Below the pieces are notes generated by a model that was not told where the DNA came from, searched no databases, and saw only the letters and a program-made list of their open reading frames with translations. From Intestinimonas butyriciproducens (GTDB lineage Bacteria > Bacillota > Clostridia > Oscillospirales > Oscillospiraceae): a stretch of DNA of 64,000 nucleotides. This document shows positions 1 through 8,187 of the stretch, one piece after another. A program made the position numbers and the translations under genes. The first letter of the stretch is position 1. Every line of letters starts with the position of its first letter. The stretch spans positions 434,001-498,000 of the forward strand of contig NZ_CP011524.1 in the NCBI RefSeq assembly GCF_004154955.1, read 5' to 3'.

Positions 1-29
1 ATTCCGCAGAGATTCTTCTTTGCTTCCAT
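1..29 (-). CDS. 5' end of a truncated gene of unknown function
   Basis: Only the first nine codons (MEAKKNLCG) lie in the window. An AAAGGAG ribosome site stands seven bases before the ATG, so a real gene probably starts here and runs off the left edge. It would be the next gene of the leftward island operon, downstream of the cytosine methyltransferase. Nothing can be said about its product. Confidence 0.55.
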
Positions 30-146
30 GGGTTACTCCTTTCTCTGATTTTGTAAGCAAAGCATACTGCGCCCGGCGGCAAATAGCTATTCACAGAACC
101 CAACGAAGAAGCAAGTTGCAAACGAAGCATAAGCAACAAGCCCGGC

Positions 147-1760
147 TCAGCCGGCGAGAAGCACCAGAGCAATGCCGAAAAGGACATAGTCCACGCATGG
201 AATGGCCACGCTGTTGCCCAGCGCCTTATACCGGGAAGAGTCCGATGCGTTGGGAATGTCAGTCCAACCGTCCGGAAAACCTTGGAGCCTTTCACATTCC
301 AGAGGTGTCAGCCTGCGGATGAGCCTTGGCTGATCTGTACCCTGCAGCACCAGATCCGTGGCATCCTTGTGCTGGCGTGCGCTTTGAGTGCTTGTTACCT
401 CTCCATCTTTGAAAATGTCGACTCGCTGTCTGCTGAACACGGCATGGTGATCGGTGGCAGTCAACGTATAGGCGAGGTCTGCTTGGTATCCGATCCCATT
501 GCCGCCGTTTTGAGGCTGCCGGTCAATAGCATTGCCGGTGATGCAAAATACAGTTTCTTGTTGCGCTGGTGGTGCATTGTTCCAAGCAGGGAGTTCAAAA
601 GCAATCGGTGGAGGGTCATCAGAACTGGAATTTTCATCTACAACAAGCGGTTGGTTATTTCCGCCCATGCCGAATGTGGCGGATACTGTCTGTGCCGATT
701 TGACAGGACCGCAGAAACGAGTATCTTGTCCATGGTTATCAAAAACCAGTGGCTGATGCCCGTGTTCCTGAGCTCGAAGCGTCCCTGTGATGTCCAAGCT
801 GCACTCCATCACGCTACCGCCTTGGTCGTTCAGGCATAAGATGGATGGCATACAGTTTCCGCTGGCGCTGCCTTTCAAGGTGGGGGCAAGCTCCTCGCCG
901 TAGCCGATGCTTCCGGCAGAGGCTCCTGCCCCGGCAGAGAAGCCAGCAGTCAGGACACAGGGATACCCCTGACCGGCCTGACCGCCGCCTGCACTCAGAG
1001 ATGTGTGCCGTTCCGGCGTCAGAAAACAATCGCCGTTGCCTTTGGCCACGACACCCTCCGCGATGAAAGTCTGCTGCTTCATTCCCGGCTGGGCGCCCAA
1101 CGCTCCGGCCACATCGTGCAGATCTCTGACCTCATCCCGCTGATTTGCGGCAAACGCAATCGGCTGGATAAGGCCATTGCGGCCAGTGGACATCCCGCAG
1201 TTCACGCCAAGGGTAGCCGCTACCGCACCGGTCAGATCACCGTTATAGCCATCAAAGCCCTCGATGGAGCCGTCCTTCTGGTCGGTGTGAGGAGGTTGCT
1301 GATTGTGAACCGAATCAGCCGGTGGAGCGACTCCTGACTGAATTTCAAGTGCCTGATTGAGCTTTCTGGGCAGTTCTTTCCCGCGTTCAAAGGCTCTGCG
1401 CAGGATGCCCAGGCAGGCTTTCCTGGTCAAATAATATTTGTCCGGCGGATCGTCCTGCAAAATCTGCGACAAGGAAGATTCTTTTTCTTCTCTGGGGGAC
1501 ACCCCAGTATTGAGCGTCAAGGCATCGCCACGCCAGGGAGAAATCAGTTCCCAGTAGAATTCGCCCAGCAGATTCCCAGCGCCCGGTGTCAGGTCGAGGG
1601 ACTGAAATACCACTGACTTTAATTCGGACGATCTCCTCGAGGACGATCCGGAAATCCTCTCCTTTTGGGGTTCCGCTGGAGAAGGCTCCTGGAACATTCT
1701 CCCACACCATAAATCGAGGTCGTATATAGAGAGCTGCTCGGCCTCGTTGTCTATCTGCAT
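147..1760 (-). CDS. C5-cytosine methyltransferase, C-terminal half on its own overlapping frame
   Basis: A 537-residue frame. Its end carries the last conserved block of C5-cytosine methyltransferases (RLTPLECERLQGFPDGW, then YKALGNSVAIP), which belongs with the catalytic half encoded just upstream in another frame. The middle (about residues 150-450) is rich in Gly, Ser, Gln and Asn and repeatedly carries GTL/PTL-type motifs, as in the long target-recognition region of phage-type Dcm proteins. The ATG at 1760 has its own AAAGGAG site about seven bases upstream, although it lies inside the upstream gene. The two frames overlap by 374 bases. Either this half is translated separately, or the gene is one enzyme split by a frameshift (real, programmed or a sequence error). 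The family is clear; the mode of expression is not. Confidence 0.75.
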   Translation of the reverse strand: MQIDNEAEQLSIYDLDLWCGRMFQEPSPAEPQKERISGSSSRRSSELKSVVFQSLDLTPGAGNLLGEFYWELISPWRGDALTLNTGVSPREEKESSLSQILQDDPPDKYYLTRKACLGILRRAFERGKELPRKLNQALEIQSGVAPPADSVHNQQPPHTDQKDGSIEGFDGYNGDLTGAVAATLGVNCGMSTGRNGLIQPIAFAANQRDEVRDLHDVAGALGAQPGMKQQTFIAEGVVAKGNGDCFLTPERHTSLSAGGGQAGQGYPCVLTAGFSAGAGASAGSIGYGEELAPTLKGSASGNCMPSILCLNDQGGSVMECSLDITGTLRAQEHGHQPLVFDNHGQDTRFCGPVKSAQTVSATFGMGGNNQPLVVDENSSSDDPPPIAFELPAWNNAPPAQQETVFCITGNAIDRQPQNGGNGIGYQADLAYTLTATDHHAVFSRQRVDIFKDGEVTSTQSARQHKDATDLVLQGTDQPRLIRRLTPLECERLQGFPDGWTDIPNASDSSRYKALGNSVAIPCVDYVLFGIALVLLAG

Positions 1761-2076
1761 CTCTCATCTCCTTTACGATTCTCACCTGTTCCATAAAAAG
1801 GCCGGAGCGTTCTCCGAAGATTCCGGCTCTCGCTCCGGCCACGGACAGATCCTGACAGGGAGAGCCGCCGCAGATGATATCCACCGGCGGCAGCTTTGCT
1901 CCGTCAAGCTTTGTGATGTCGCCCACATGTGCCATGTCAGGGAAGCGGATCTTTGTCACCTCAATGGGAAAGGCTTCGATCTCGCTTGCCCACACAGGTA
2001 CGATGCCGTTGTGAACCGCAGCCAAGGGAAAACCGCCAATCCCATCAAACAAGCTGCCCATTGTCAGCGTCTTCAT
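1387..2076 (-). CDS. C5-cytosine DNA methyltransferase, catalytic N-terminal half
   Basis: A 229-residue protein with the first eight methyltransferase blocks in order. SLFDGIGGF at residues 8-16 is the S-adenosylmethionine site. GGSPCQDLS has the catalytic Cys74, ENV is at 126-128, and WGVPQRRKRIFLV at 191-203 holds the QxRxR block. The frame stops at 1387 before the C-terminal blocks, which are found in the overlapping frame 147-1760. The ATG overlaps the stop of the VirB6-like gene (ATGA), which suggests translational coupling. The likely role is methylation of the element's DNA to escape host restriction. The protein is complete for catalysis but lacks a target recognition domain unless it is joined to, or pairs with, the downstream frame. 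Confidence 0.85.
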   Translation of the reverse strand: MKTLTMGSLFDGIGGFPLAAVHNGIVPVWASEIEAFPIEVTKIRFPDMAHVGDITKLDGAKLPPVDIICGGSPCQDLSVAGARAGIFGERSGLFMEQVRIVKEMRDADRQRGRAALYIRPRFMVWENVPGAFSSGTPKGEDFRIVLEEIVRIKVSGISVPRPDTGRWESAGRILLGTDFSLAWRCLDAQYWGVPQRRKRIFLVADFAGRSAGQILFDQESLPGHPAQSL

Positions 2077-2984
2077 TTGGCTACCGCCTGAACAACGGTC
2101 CTTGTGGTATTGACCGCAGCCTGGGCGGTATAGACTGCAGACATGATATTGGCTCTTGTGGTGGTATCCAGGCCAAAAGCTCCGGCAATGCGCGGGATCT
2201 CGCCAGCGGACAGCATCAGGCCGAGGCCAAGGAGGGCATGGTCCTTGAATACCATAAGTCCGGCGATGAGAATGGTGGATTGCAGGAAAGCAGTCAAGCA
2301 CAATCCGATGATCTGCTTGCACCATTGGATGAAACCATCCGTATAACCGCGTGGGACGCTGAACATATAGAGACTGCCCACTGCGATTTGGATGAGCAGA
2401 ATCCCGCCGCGCTTTAGGTTTGCGAAGAAGACCTTTATCACGGCATAGGCCATCAGGATGATGCAGAATAAAAGCATGATTGGGCTGGTGATGGAAGCAA
2501 AGCCGAAGTATGAGCCGGTGGTCATTCCAGTCAGCGAATCAATGCCGCTGAGTGAATCCACAATCTCGGTTGCCGCCTCGCCGATGGAGGTGCCATACCC
2601 GGTGATCCCCGCGGTGAGGCTTGCCTGCAATGTGACGGAAAGCTCATAGAGCCGAATCGGCACAACCGTAAACAGGCTCACCGCCATAAAGCCCTTGATG
2701 GCACACAGAGCGGTTTCTTTGAGGTTCCCTCTGCCGGAAGAATACTCGATGCCGCACTCGAAGCAGGCCACCACGAGGCCGGTCACATAGAGCGCCCAGG
2801 CCAGATAGGAGAAAAACAGCACAATGCTCTGCACCCAGCTCAGTTCGAACAACTCGACGCCCATGTTGCCCATCTCGGCAAAAAAGTTTCCGAGAAAGCC
2901 CATGACCTGACCGTAGATCCAATCCACGATCTGACCGAGGATGGTGTCGGCAACAAAATCCCAAATAAACAATGGTTCGTTCAC
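2073..2984 (-). CDS. VirB6/TrbL-like polytopic membrane protein
   Basis: 303 residues with about six hydrophobic segments. The N-terminal block (MNEPLFIWDFVADTILGQI) resembles the start of TrbL/VirB6-like proteins in clostridial conjugative elements. A signature charged loop (ANLKRGGILLIQIAVG) precedes the last helices. VirB6-type proteins form the inner-membrane part of a type IV secretion channel. It is followed directly by the methyltransferase (4-base overlap) and preceded by a small soluble protein and a VirB2-like gene, which supports a conjugation role. Assignment rests on topology, size and context; sequence identity was not measured. Confidence 0.65.
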   Translation of the reverse strand: MNEPLFIWDFVADTILGQIVDWIYGQVMGFLGNFFAEMGNMGVELFELSWVQSIVLFFSYLAWALYVTGLVVACFECGIEYSSGRGNLKETALCAIKGFMAVSLFTVVPIRLYELSVTLQASLTAGITGYGTSIGEAATEIVDSLSGIDSLTGMTTGSYFGFASITSPIMLLFCIILMAYAVIKVFFANLKRGGILLIQIAVGSLYMFSVPRGYTDGFIQWCKQIIGLCLTAFLQSTILIAGLMVFKDHALLGLGLMLSAGEIPRIAGAFGLDTTTRANIMSAVYTAQAAVNTTRTVVQAVAK

Positions 2985-3067
2985 CTCTTTTCGGGGTGAG
3001 GCCGCACCAACTGCTTGGGATAAAAGGCCAGAGGCCGTACAGATGGTACGGCCCCTGGGTCAGTTCT

Positions 3068-3493
3068 TTACATGGTCTGCTGCCACTGAGGGTCAGCGGT
3101 CTGGCTCTGCTCCTGAAACACCTCCAGATAATCCGATACCGCATCCGTGAGCCGCTGGTAGTCCTGGCTGTTGGGATGGTAGACATACCAATCCGCTTTC
3201 CCGTAGTCATCCCAGATGTACGGATTGATCCCATTGCGGAAGTTCGGGTTGCCGGTTTGCTTTTTCCCGAGGATGTCGGAAAAATTCAGAAGCAGCACAT
3301 CCACCTGGCCTTCGTTCCGATTCAGAATGGAAATGCGAAGGGCATGGTATTGATTTGCTACGATCCCTGTGACGAGCTGGATCTTTGCCCGATTCAGCTC
3401 ATCGAGACGCACATAGCAGGCCCGGCCTACATAGGTGGCGTCCGGATACTTTGGAGCAACGATCTTGTGAAGCTCCTGTTCGAAAAAGTTCAT
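3068..3493 (-). CDS. Hypothetical protein between VirB2-like and VirB6-like genes
   Basis: 141 residues, no signal peptide or membrane segment. It has a mixed alpha/beta pattern with an aromatic-rich stretch (NPYIWDDYGKADWYVY) near residue 95. I do not recognise the family. Its position between a VirB2-like pilin gene and the VirB6-like gene, with short intergenic gaps, suggests that it is co-expressed with the transfer apparatus. Confidence 0.7.
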   Translation of the reverse strand: MNFFEQELHKIVAPKYPDATYVGRACYVRLDELNRAKIQLVTGIVANQYHALRISILNRNEGQVDVLLLNFSDILGKKQTGNPNFRNGINPYIWDDYGKADWYVYHPNSQDYQRLTDAVSDYLEVFQEQSQTADPQWQQTM

Positions 3494-3502
3494 ATGCCCT
3501 CC

Positions 3503-3850
3503 TTAGATGCCGATAATGCTCCAGAGATACATGGGCGCAGTGAGGGTAAACACGAGGCAGGCAAACAGGATGGCAGGAGCCGCCCACTCGAACTGGCCGG
3601 ATTTTCTGTACTCGAAGTAGGCGGTGCCCAGCTTGGCGAAGAAGAATACGGCAAGGATCAGGTCGATGGCGGGAAACACCACATTGTCGACCACCGACTT
3701 GATCTGGGTGGATGCGGTGGACCAGGTACTCTCGACGGCGCCGGCCACATCTCCGGTACCGGCGGCAAAAGCTGTGGTCGCCATCAGGCAGGTCATTGCC
3801 AAGACCACGACAAGCATAACGACCAGGCGCTTATAGTTGAATTTACGCAT
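3503..3850 (-). CDS. VirB2-like small membrane protein with signal peptide
   Basis: 115 residues. The ATG at 3850 follows a GGAGGAAAT site; a longer frame upstream has no ribosome site and is not used. The N-terminus is a classic signal peptide (KRLVVMLVVVLAMTCLMAT, then AFA). Two hydrophobic helices follow, about residues 55-75 and 90-112. Size and topology fit VirB2/TrbC-like pilin proteins and the DUF3852-type proteins of clostridial elements (family number from memory). It lies between the large secreted Trp-rich protein and the VirB6-like gene, which supports a role in a transfer channel or surface pilus. Confidence 0.6.
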   Translation of the reverse strand: MRKFNYKRLVVMLVVVLAMTCLMATTAFAAGTGDVAGAVESTWSTASTQIKSVVDNVVFPAIDLILAVFFFAKLGTAYFEYRKSGQFEWAAPAILFACLVFTLTAPMYLWSIIGI

Positions 3851-3870
3851 AGATTTCCTCCATTGTGTTA

Positions 3871-5625
3871 TTAAGTTGTGGGGGCGATATGCCAGTCCTC
3901 CCAGAGATCGCCGGAAATCCGGAGGGAGTCCGTGAGGTTCAGCGACAGCATTCCTGCCGGCGTCCAGCAATCCAGGAGCCAGGTATATGGCGTATAGCTT
4001 CCATCGGGATACCATATCGGTGTGAAATGGGTCGGCCGGTTATAGGTGCTGTAGGGGTTGTCCTTGAAAGCAAAAGTGGAGCGTTTGCCGCTGATGCTTC
4101 GATCCAGGAGCCTCCAAAAGCCTTCGTAGTTGAACTCCGGGAAATAGGTCACCGCATTCTGAGCCGCAGTCACGGCAGAACTCTGCGTGGTGCTGACGCT
4201 GGCTGTAACGCTCTGCTGGATGCCGTATCCGCTCTTGAGCGCAGAGGAAGATGCCGTGGGCGACAGGTTATCCGGCGTGATGACCATGGTTGCCGTCAGA
4301 CTGGCAGTGTAGGCGTTGTAGTCAAATTCCCACCAGCCCTGATCCTCCCACCAGCCGTTGTCCACCCAGTGGTACCAGCGGTCCGTGTGGGATTTGCCCT
4401 CGCTGTCCGTCCACCGATCCGTGTGCCAGCACTTCTCCCAGTTTTCGACCCACACCCAATTCTCCTGCCACCAGGGAGACCAGATGCCCCAGGAGGCGGA
4501 GGCCACTTCTTCTTTCTCTGGGATATCCGCAAGGGTGAAGGTATCGTTTCGGTCATCGGCCACGGGATTGGGCGGGTCGTTGCCGTCCAGATCCACGATG
4601 TTGGCGGTGATGGTGCTTTGCGCCGTGCCTCCGCCCAGCACCCTGACCTGAATGGTGCAGACACAAGGTTCATCGGGGGTGTGCCACTTCACCCAGACCA
4701 GTTGGCTGTCGCCATCCGGATAGTACACATTGCTGATGGTATAGGTGCTGCCTTCGATCACAAACTGCACGGTGACCGGGTTGTCCGGGTCTGACTGCCC
4801 GCCGGACACCTCCACCGAGGTGATAACATCGGTGTCCACCCGGTATTCGTAGTCAAACGCATTCACCTCCGGTTCCTCCACCTCATCGTTGAAGCGGACG
4901 ATGCCGATCCCCAGCGAGGAAATGATCTGTTCATTGCTGACCTTGCTGGTAGTGCTGCCTGACCATGCGGGATACCCGAGGTCGGCTTCCTCCAGAAAGA
5001 TGGCGAGCGGGAGATTTTGGTGTGTCAGCGACCCCATCCAGTAGCGGAGATTTCCGTCAACGACCTGGTCATAGAGTGCGGCTTCCGTGGCAGTCATAGC
5101 GTAGTTGGAACCGTTATAGACCAGATACGCAATCGGCTCGATGACGATTTTATAATCGCCGCAGATCAGCGTATCGAAGTCCATCCCCACATATCCAGCG
5201 ATGGCTCGGATGACCTGTTCATCAGTGAAGTAGCTGCGGATGGCATCAATACTGGCCGGATAGCTGCCGGAGGAGATGATTCGGGGCAGGCTTTGCGAGG
5301 GATTAATGTAGCTGTAGTTTCCCACTACCGGAGAGATGCTCCGTCCGGTGTTATAGGACAGCTTGCTGACCTTGCCGAAATGGATGATGCCAGATGCGGG
5401 CGTTTTGTTGGTCAGGTCGATCACATTGCCCACTACGGCATGGCTGTCCACATTGATCACGGATACGCGGACGCCATCCATGCCGGGGTTCCAATAGCTT
5501 GTAGATGTTCCGCTGCCCATGTTGCCGCCACCGCCGTCGATGTTTTCATCTCCGGTTGCATAGGCAGGCACAGCGATGGACAGCATCAGAGCAACGGAGA
5601 GAATAAGCGCAAGGATTCGCTTCAC
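3871..5625 (-). CDS. Large secreted protein with a tryptophan-rich segment
   Basis: 584 residues from a GTG at 5625, chosen because AAAGGAGGG lies just upstream; the more distal TTG has no such site. A signal peptide (KRILALILSVALMLSIAVPA, then YAT) predicts export. The body is Ser/Thr/Asp-rich and beta-like. A striking segment at about residues 378-434 contains about 15 tryptophans in 57 residues, in pairs such as SPWW, NGWWEDQGWW. No anchoring motif is seen at the C-terminus. It follows the pilus genes and precedes VirB2/VirB6-like genes, so it is probably an extracellular component of the same surface machine. Function unknown. Confidence 0.75.
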   Translation of the reverse strand: MKRILALILSVALMLSIAVPAYATGDENIDGGGGNMGSGTSTSYWNPGMDGVRVSVINVDSHAVVGNVIDLTNKTPASGIIHFGKVSKLSYNTGRSISPVVGNYSYINPSQSLPRIISSGSYPASIDAIRSYFTDEQVIRAIAGYVGMDFDTLICGDYKIVIEPIAYLVYNGSNYAMTATEAALYDQVVDGNLRYWMGSLTHQNLPLAIFLEEADLGYPAWSGSTTSKVSNEQIISSLGIGIVRFNDEVEEPEVNAFDYEYRVDTDVITSVEVSGGQSDPDNPVTVQFVIEGSTYTISNVYYPDGDSQLVWVKWHTPDEPCVCTIQVRVLGGGTAQSTITANIVDLDGNDPPNPVADDRNDTFTLADIPEKEEVASASWGIWSPWWQENWVWVENWEKCWHTDRWTDSEGKSHTDRWYHWVDNGWWEDQGWWEFDYNAYTASLTATMVITPDNLSPTASSSALKSGYGIQQSVTASVSTTQSSAVTAAQNAVTYFPEFNYEGFWRLLDRSISGKRSTFAFKDNPYSTYNRPTHFTPIWYPDGSYTPYTWLLDCWTPAGMLSLNLTDSLRISGDLWEDWHIAPTT

Positions 5626-5649
5626 AGGTGCCCTCCTTTCCGATTTTTT

Positions 5650-5687
5650 CAAATAAAAACGGCGCAGTCACTTCCGACTGCGCCGTT
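5650..5687 (-). terminator. Rho-independent terminator after the Pro/Thr-rich membrane protein
   Basis: A perfect 12-bp stem (AACGGCGCAGTC and its complement, 5658-5669 with 5676-5687) has a six-base loop and on the minus strand is followed by TTTTATTTG. It lies between the gene ending at 5703 and the secreted protein starting at 5625. It should end or attenuate transcription of the Tad part of the operon. Confidence 0.8.
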
Positions 5688-5702
5688 ACTGCGGATGAGA
5701 GG

Positions 5703-6290
5703 TCAATCACCGCCGCCCATCTCGCCGATTTTATTTCCGTTCTCGTACATGTTGTTGTCCTGAACTCCGGTGTTCTCACCGCTGTTTTCCACATAGCCGA
5801 AGCCGGGTACATAGACCTGACCGGAGCTGTTGGTGCTTCCCGCGGCAGGCTCCGTTTCAGTGGGAGTCACTGTGGGAGTCTCCTCATAGGTGGGCGGCGC
5901 CTCATCTTCGGTCTTGCGCTCCTCCTCCGGCACATCCGCTCCGTCGTGGTCATCCGGCAGCGTGGTGGTGCCGGCGGGTGCTTCCGGTTTTTCAGGGGAC
6001 TCCGGCTTTACAGGATCTGCCTGGATGGTCTGCTCCAGACCGCTGGAGTCCGCACCCTGGGCGGGATCGGTTTCGGATGCGTCCGGCGTTTCCACCTGGA
6101 CATCCAGATCAGTCTGGCCGTTATTGTCGATATCCACACTGGGATCACCGCTCTGGGTGGGATCATCGGAAACCACACCGGAAGAAATATCGGCATTGCC
6201 GCCGAACCGGACGGCGATCCCAACGGCCGCCGCAACGCAGAGCAGGCAGCAGACGGCGATGAGGACGATCCTCTTTGTCTTGTCTGTCAT
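5703..6290 (-). CDS. Membrane-anchored Pro/Glu/Thr-rich protein
   Basis: 195 residues from the ATG at 6290, which follows AAGGAGGCATACACC. A short basic N-terminus precedes one membrane segment (IVLIAVCCLLCVAAAVGIAV, about residues 7-26). A long, acidic, low-complexity extracellular region rich in Pro, Glu, Asp and Thr follows, then a small Gly/Asn-rich tail (GFGYVENSGENTGVQDNN). It resembles surface stalk proteins seen next to Tad loci in clostridial elements. I do not recognise a catalytic domain. A perfect terminator follows the gene. Confidence 0.75.
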   Translation of the reverse strand: MTDKTKRIVLIAVCCLLCVAAAVGIAVRFGGNADISSGVVSDDPTQSGDPSVDIDNNGQTDLDVQVETPDASETDPAQGADSSGLEQTIQADPVKPESPEKPEAPAGTTTLPDDHDGADVPEEERKTEDEAPPTYEETPTVTPTETEPAAGSTNSSGQVYVPGFGYVENSGENTGVQDNNMYENGNKIGEMGGGD

Positions 6291-6373
6291 GGTGTATGCC
6301 TCCTTGATATATTTCTTGTTAATGGGACAATACCACATTTTTCTGTGGAAGTCTATTGAAAAGACCGGATGGA

Positions 6374-6913
6374 TCAGAAGAGAGGCACATATTTGGCCTC
6401 TGTGTGCAAAGTCATGCTGGCGGCGGGCAAAAGATTCCCCAGAAACCGGACGGGCACCTCCAGACGGATCTCCACCAGCGCGGTATATCCCTCGCTCTGG
6501 CCGGAACCGAGGCTGTTATTTTCCAGAACCACGGACAGGTCGGAGATGGTATATTCCACCTCGCCGCCCGAAATTTTCTGATACCCGCCCGCTGTATTTT
6601 CCAGGCCGAGCGTTTCAGAGAGCTGGCCGTACACATCGCCGGTGTCGATGCTCTCATCCCAGCGGCCTGTGCCGTCCGGATACCAGCCCGCGGCGTATCC
6701 CTCGCGGACGGCGTGGTACACATCGTCATAGTTGTCATTGACGGTGGAAATGACCGCCTGCTGCGCGGCCTCCTTTACGCCTTGGGCAATGATCCACAGC
6801 CGGCTGAACTCGGCAATGGCGCAGAACAGCATCAGCAATACCAGCACAATGGCAAGGATCATGGGGGTGCCCTCGCCGGAGCGGCGGCGAAAAATCGGTT
6901 TTCTCACTTCCAA
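6374..6913 (-). CDS. TadE-like pseudopilin
   Basis: 179 residues. The N-terminus RRRSGEGTPMILAIVLVLLMLFCAIAEFSRL has the basic, Gly-Glu then hydrophobic helix arrangement of TadE/TadF-type pseudopilins that are processed by an A24 peptidase. The rest is a globular beta-rich domain. It overlaps the neighbouring DUF4320-like gene by 10 bases, which indicates coupled translation. In Tad systems such minor pilins help prime pilus assembly. Confidence 0.75.
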   Translation of the reverse strand: MEVRKPIFRRRSGEGTPMILAIVLVLLMLFCAIAEFSRLWIIAQGVKEAAQQAVISTVNDNYDDVYHAVREGYAAGWYPDGTGRWDESIDTGDVYGQLSETLGLENTAGGYQKISGGEVEYTISDLSVVLENNSLGSGQSEGYTALVEIRLEVPVRFLGNLLPAASMTLHTEAKYVPLF

Positions 6914-7299
6914 TACACCTCCGACTTGCCTGTGGCGGAAGCCGTCAGCGTGATCGGGAACGAGCCAAATCCTCCGAACAGGCCGATATCCGTTTCCAGC
7001 GTCAGGGTCACGGTGACCTCGTCATTGAGCTGGATGCGTCCGGTGGTGGACCACCGAATGTCGGGGTCAAGCCCGGTGCTGTCGGTAAGCGCCGCCGCCC
7101 GGCGGGTGGTCTCCGTGCCAACCCGGCCGGCGATCTCCGCCTCGCGCACCAGCTCCACCGCATAGGTGTCCAGCTGCTGTTTGGTGATGTAGACCGGGAG
7201 CACACGAACCACCAGCGCGAGCACCAGCATAGCGCACACCACCAGGACGCATACATCGATATAGCCTTCGCCGGAGCGCCGTTTCAGTATTTTTTTCAT
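6904..7299 (-). CDS. TadE-like / DUF4320-like pseudopilin
   Basis: 131 residues from the ATG at 7299 with AAAGGAGG upstream. It begins MKKILKRRSGEGYIDVCVLVVCAML, again a basic segment, GEG and a hydrophobic helix. It shares the RRSGEG processing-site look with the next gene and with the pilin-like protein at 12655. The family name DUF4320 is from memory. It sits directly after TadC and before the second TadE-like gene, in usual Tad order. Confidence 0.75.
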   Translation of the reverse strand: MKKILKRRSGEGYIDVCVLVVCAMLVLALVVRVLPVYITKQQLDTYAVELVREAEIAGRVGTETTRRAAALTDSTGLDPDIRWSTTGRIQLNDEVTVTLTLETDIGLFGGFGSFPITLTASATGKSEVYWK

Positions 7300-7310
7300 G
7301 GCGACCTCCT

Positions 7311-8183
7311 TTAGAACAGGCTTCCCAGAGAATTGACGATCTGGTACACGATGATGACGATGTAGGTCATCATGAAGCACATGAGCATGATGAAGCTGAA
7401 CACCCGGATCTTGGGCGGGATCTTGGCGGCCTTGGCCTTGAGGCGCTGCAGTTCCAATGCCTTCAGATCGTGGGACAACATCTGGAAGTACATTCGCCCG
7501 TCGTCACCCCGCAGTATGCCGATGAGGCCGCGGACGATGTCCGAAATGATGGCGGAGCCCATTCTGGCTTCAAAGCGGATGAGCGCCGCTTCATAGGAGG
7601 AGGAACGCATATCCGCCGTCAGCACATCCAGCTCACGACCAAAGTCAGGCCCGGCGTGTTTCTTGTAGTTTTCCAGAATCCGCAGCACATCCCGGCTGGC
7701 TGCCAGCTCCTGATGGATGGTGGCGACGAACCGGGGCAGCTCGCCCTCGATCAGCTCCATTCTGGCCTTGACCAGCTCATCCGCCCGGCGGCTCTCCTTG
7801 AACCAGGTCAGCACGGCCAGCACCACGATGAGGGGGCTCAGGATGGGCAGGATCAGCAGGCACGGGATGATGCCGAGCAGAATCAGACAGGGCTTCAGGA
7901 TCGAATAAGCCATGTAGACCTGGGGCGTCATATCCAGCCCTGCCGCCGTGAGCTTGCTCTCCAGCCGGCGGTATTTGTATTCGTCCATTCGGATCAGCGG
8001 TGCCAGCTTCAGTGCCCAGCCGAGGATCAGCGCCTCCAGAGCTTTGACCAGGCTCCGCTCCCGCCGTCCGGCAGAGATGAGCGCCCGTTCCGTGGCCAGT
8101 CTGGGAATCTTCAGAAGGTCGGCGAGGACGAAATACAGTCCGGCGGCCAGCGCGGTCCCGAACAGGAATAAAAGTACGCCCAT
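7311..8183 (-). CDS. tadC: TadC-like type II/IV secretion membrane protein
   Basis: 290 residues; the start at 8183 is supported by GGAGGTGAGGAA. It has an N-terminal membrane helix, a cytoplasmic helical domain (about 130-250, with GELPRFVATIHQELAASRDV as in T2SSF/TadC domains) and C-terminal membrane helices. TadB and TadC together form the inner-membrane platform on which the CpaF ATPase drives Flp pilus extension. It is placed directly after TadB. Confidence 0.85.
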   Translation of the reverse strand: MGVLLFLFGTALAAGLYFVLADLLKIPRLATERALISAGRRERSLVKALEALILGWALKLAPLIRMDEYKYRRLESKLTAAGLDMTPQVYMAYSILKPCLILLGIIPCLLILPILSPLIVVLAVLTWFKESRRADELVKARMELIEGELPRFVATIHQELAASRDVLRILENYKKHAGPDFGRELDVLTADMRSSSYEAALIRFEARMGSAIISDIVRGLIGILRGDDGRMYFQMLSHDLKALELQRLKAKAAKIPPKIRVFSFIMLMCFMMTYIVIIVYQIVNSLGSLF

Positions 8184-8187
8184 TTCC

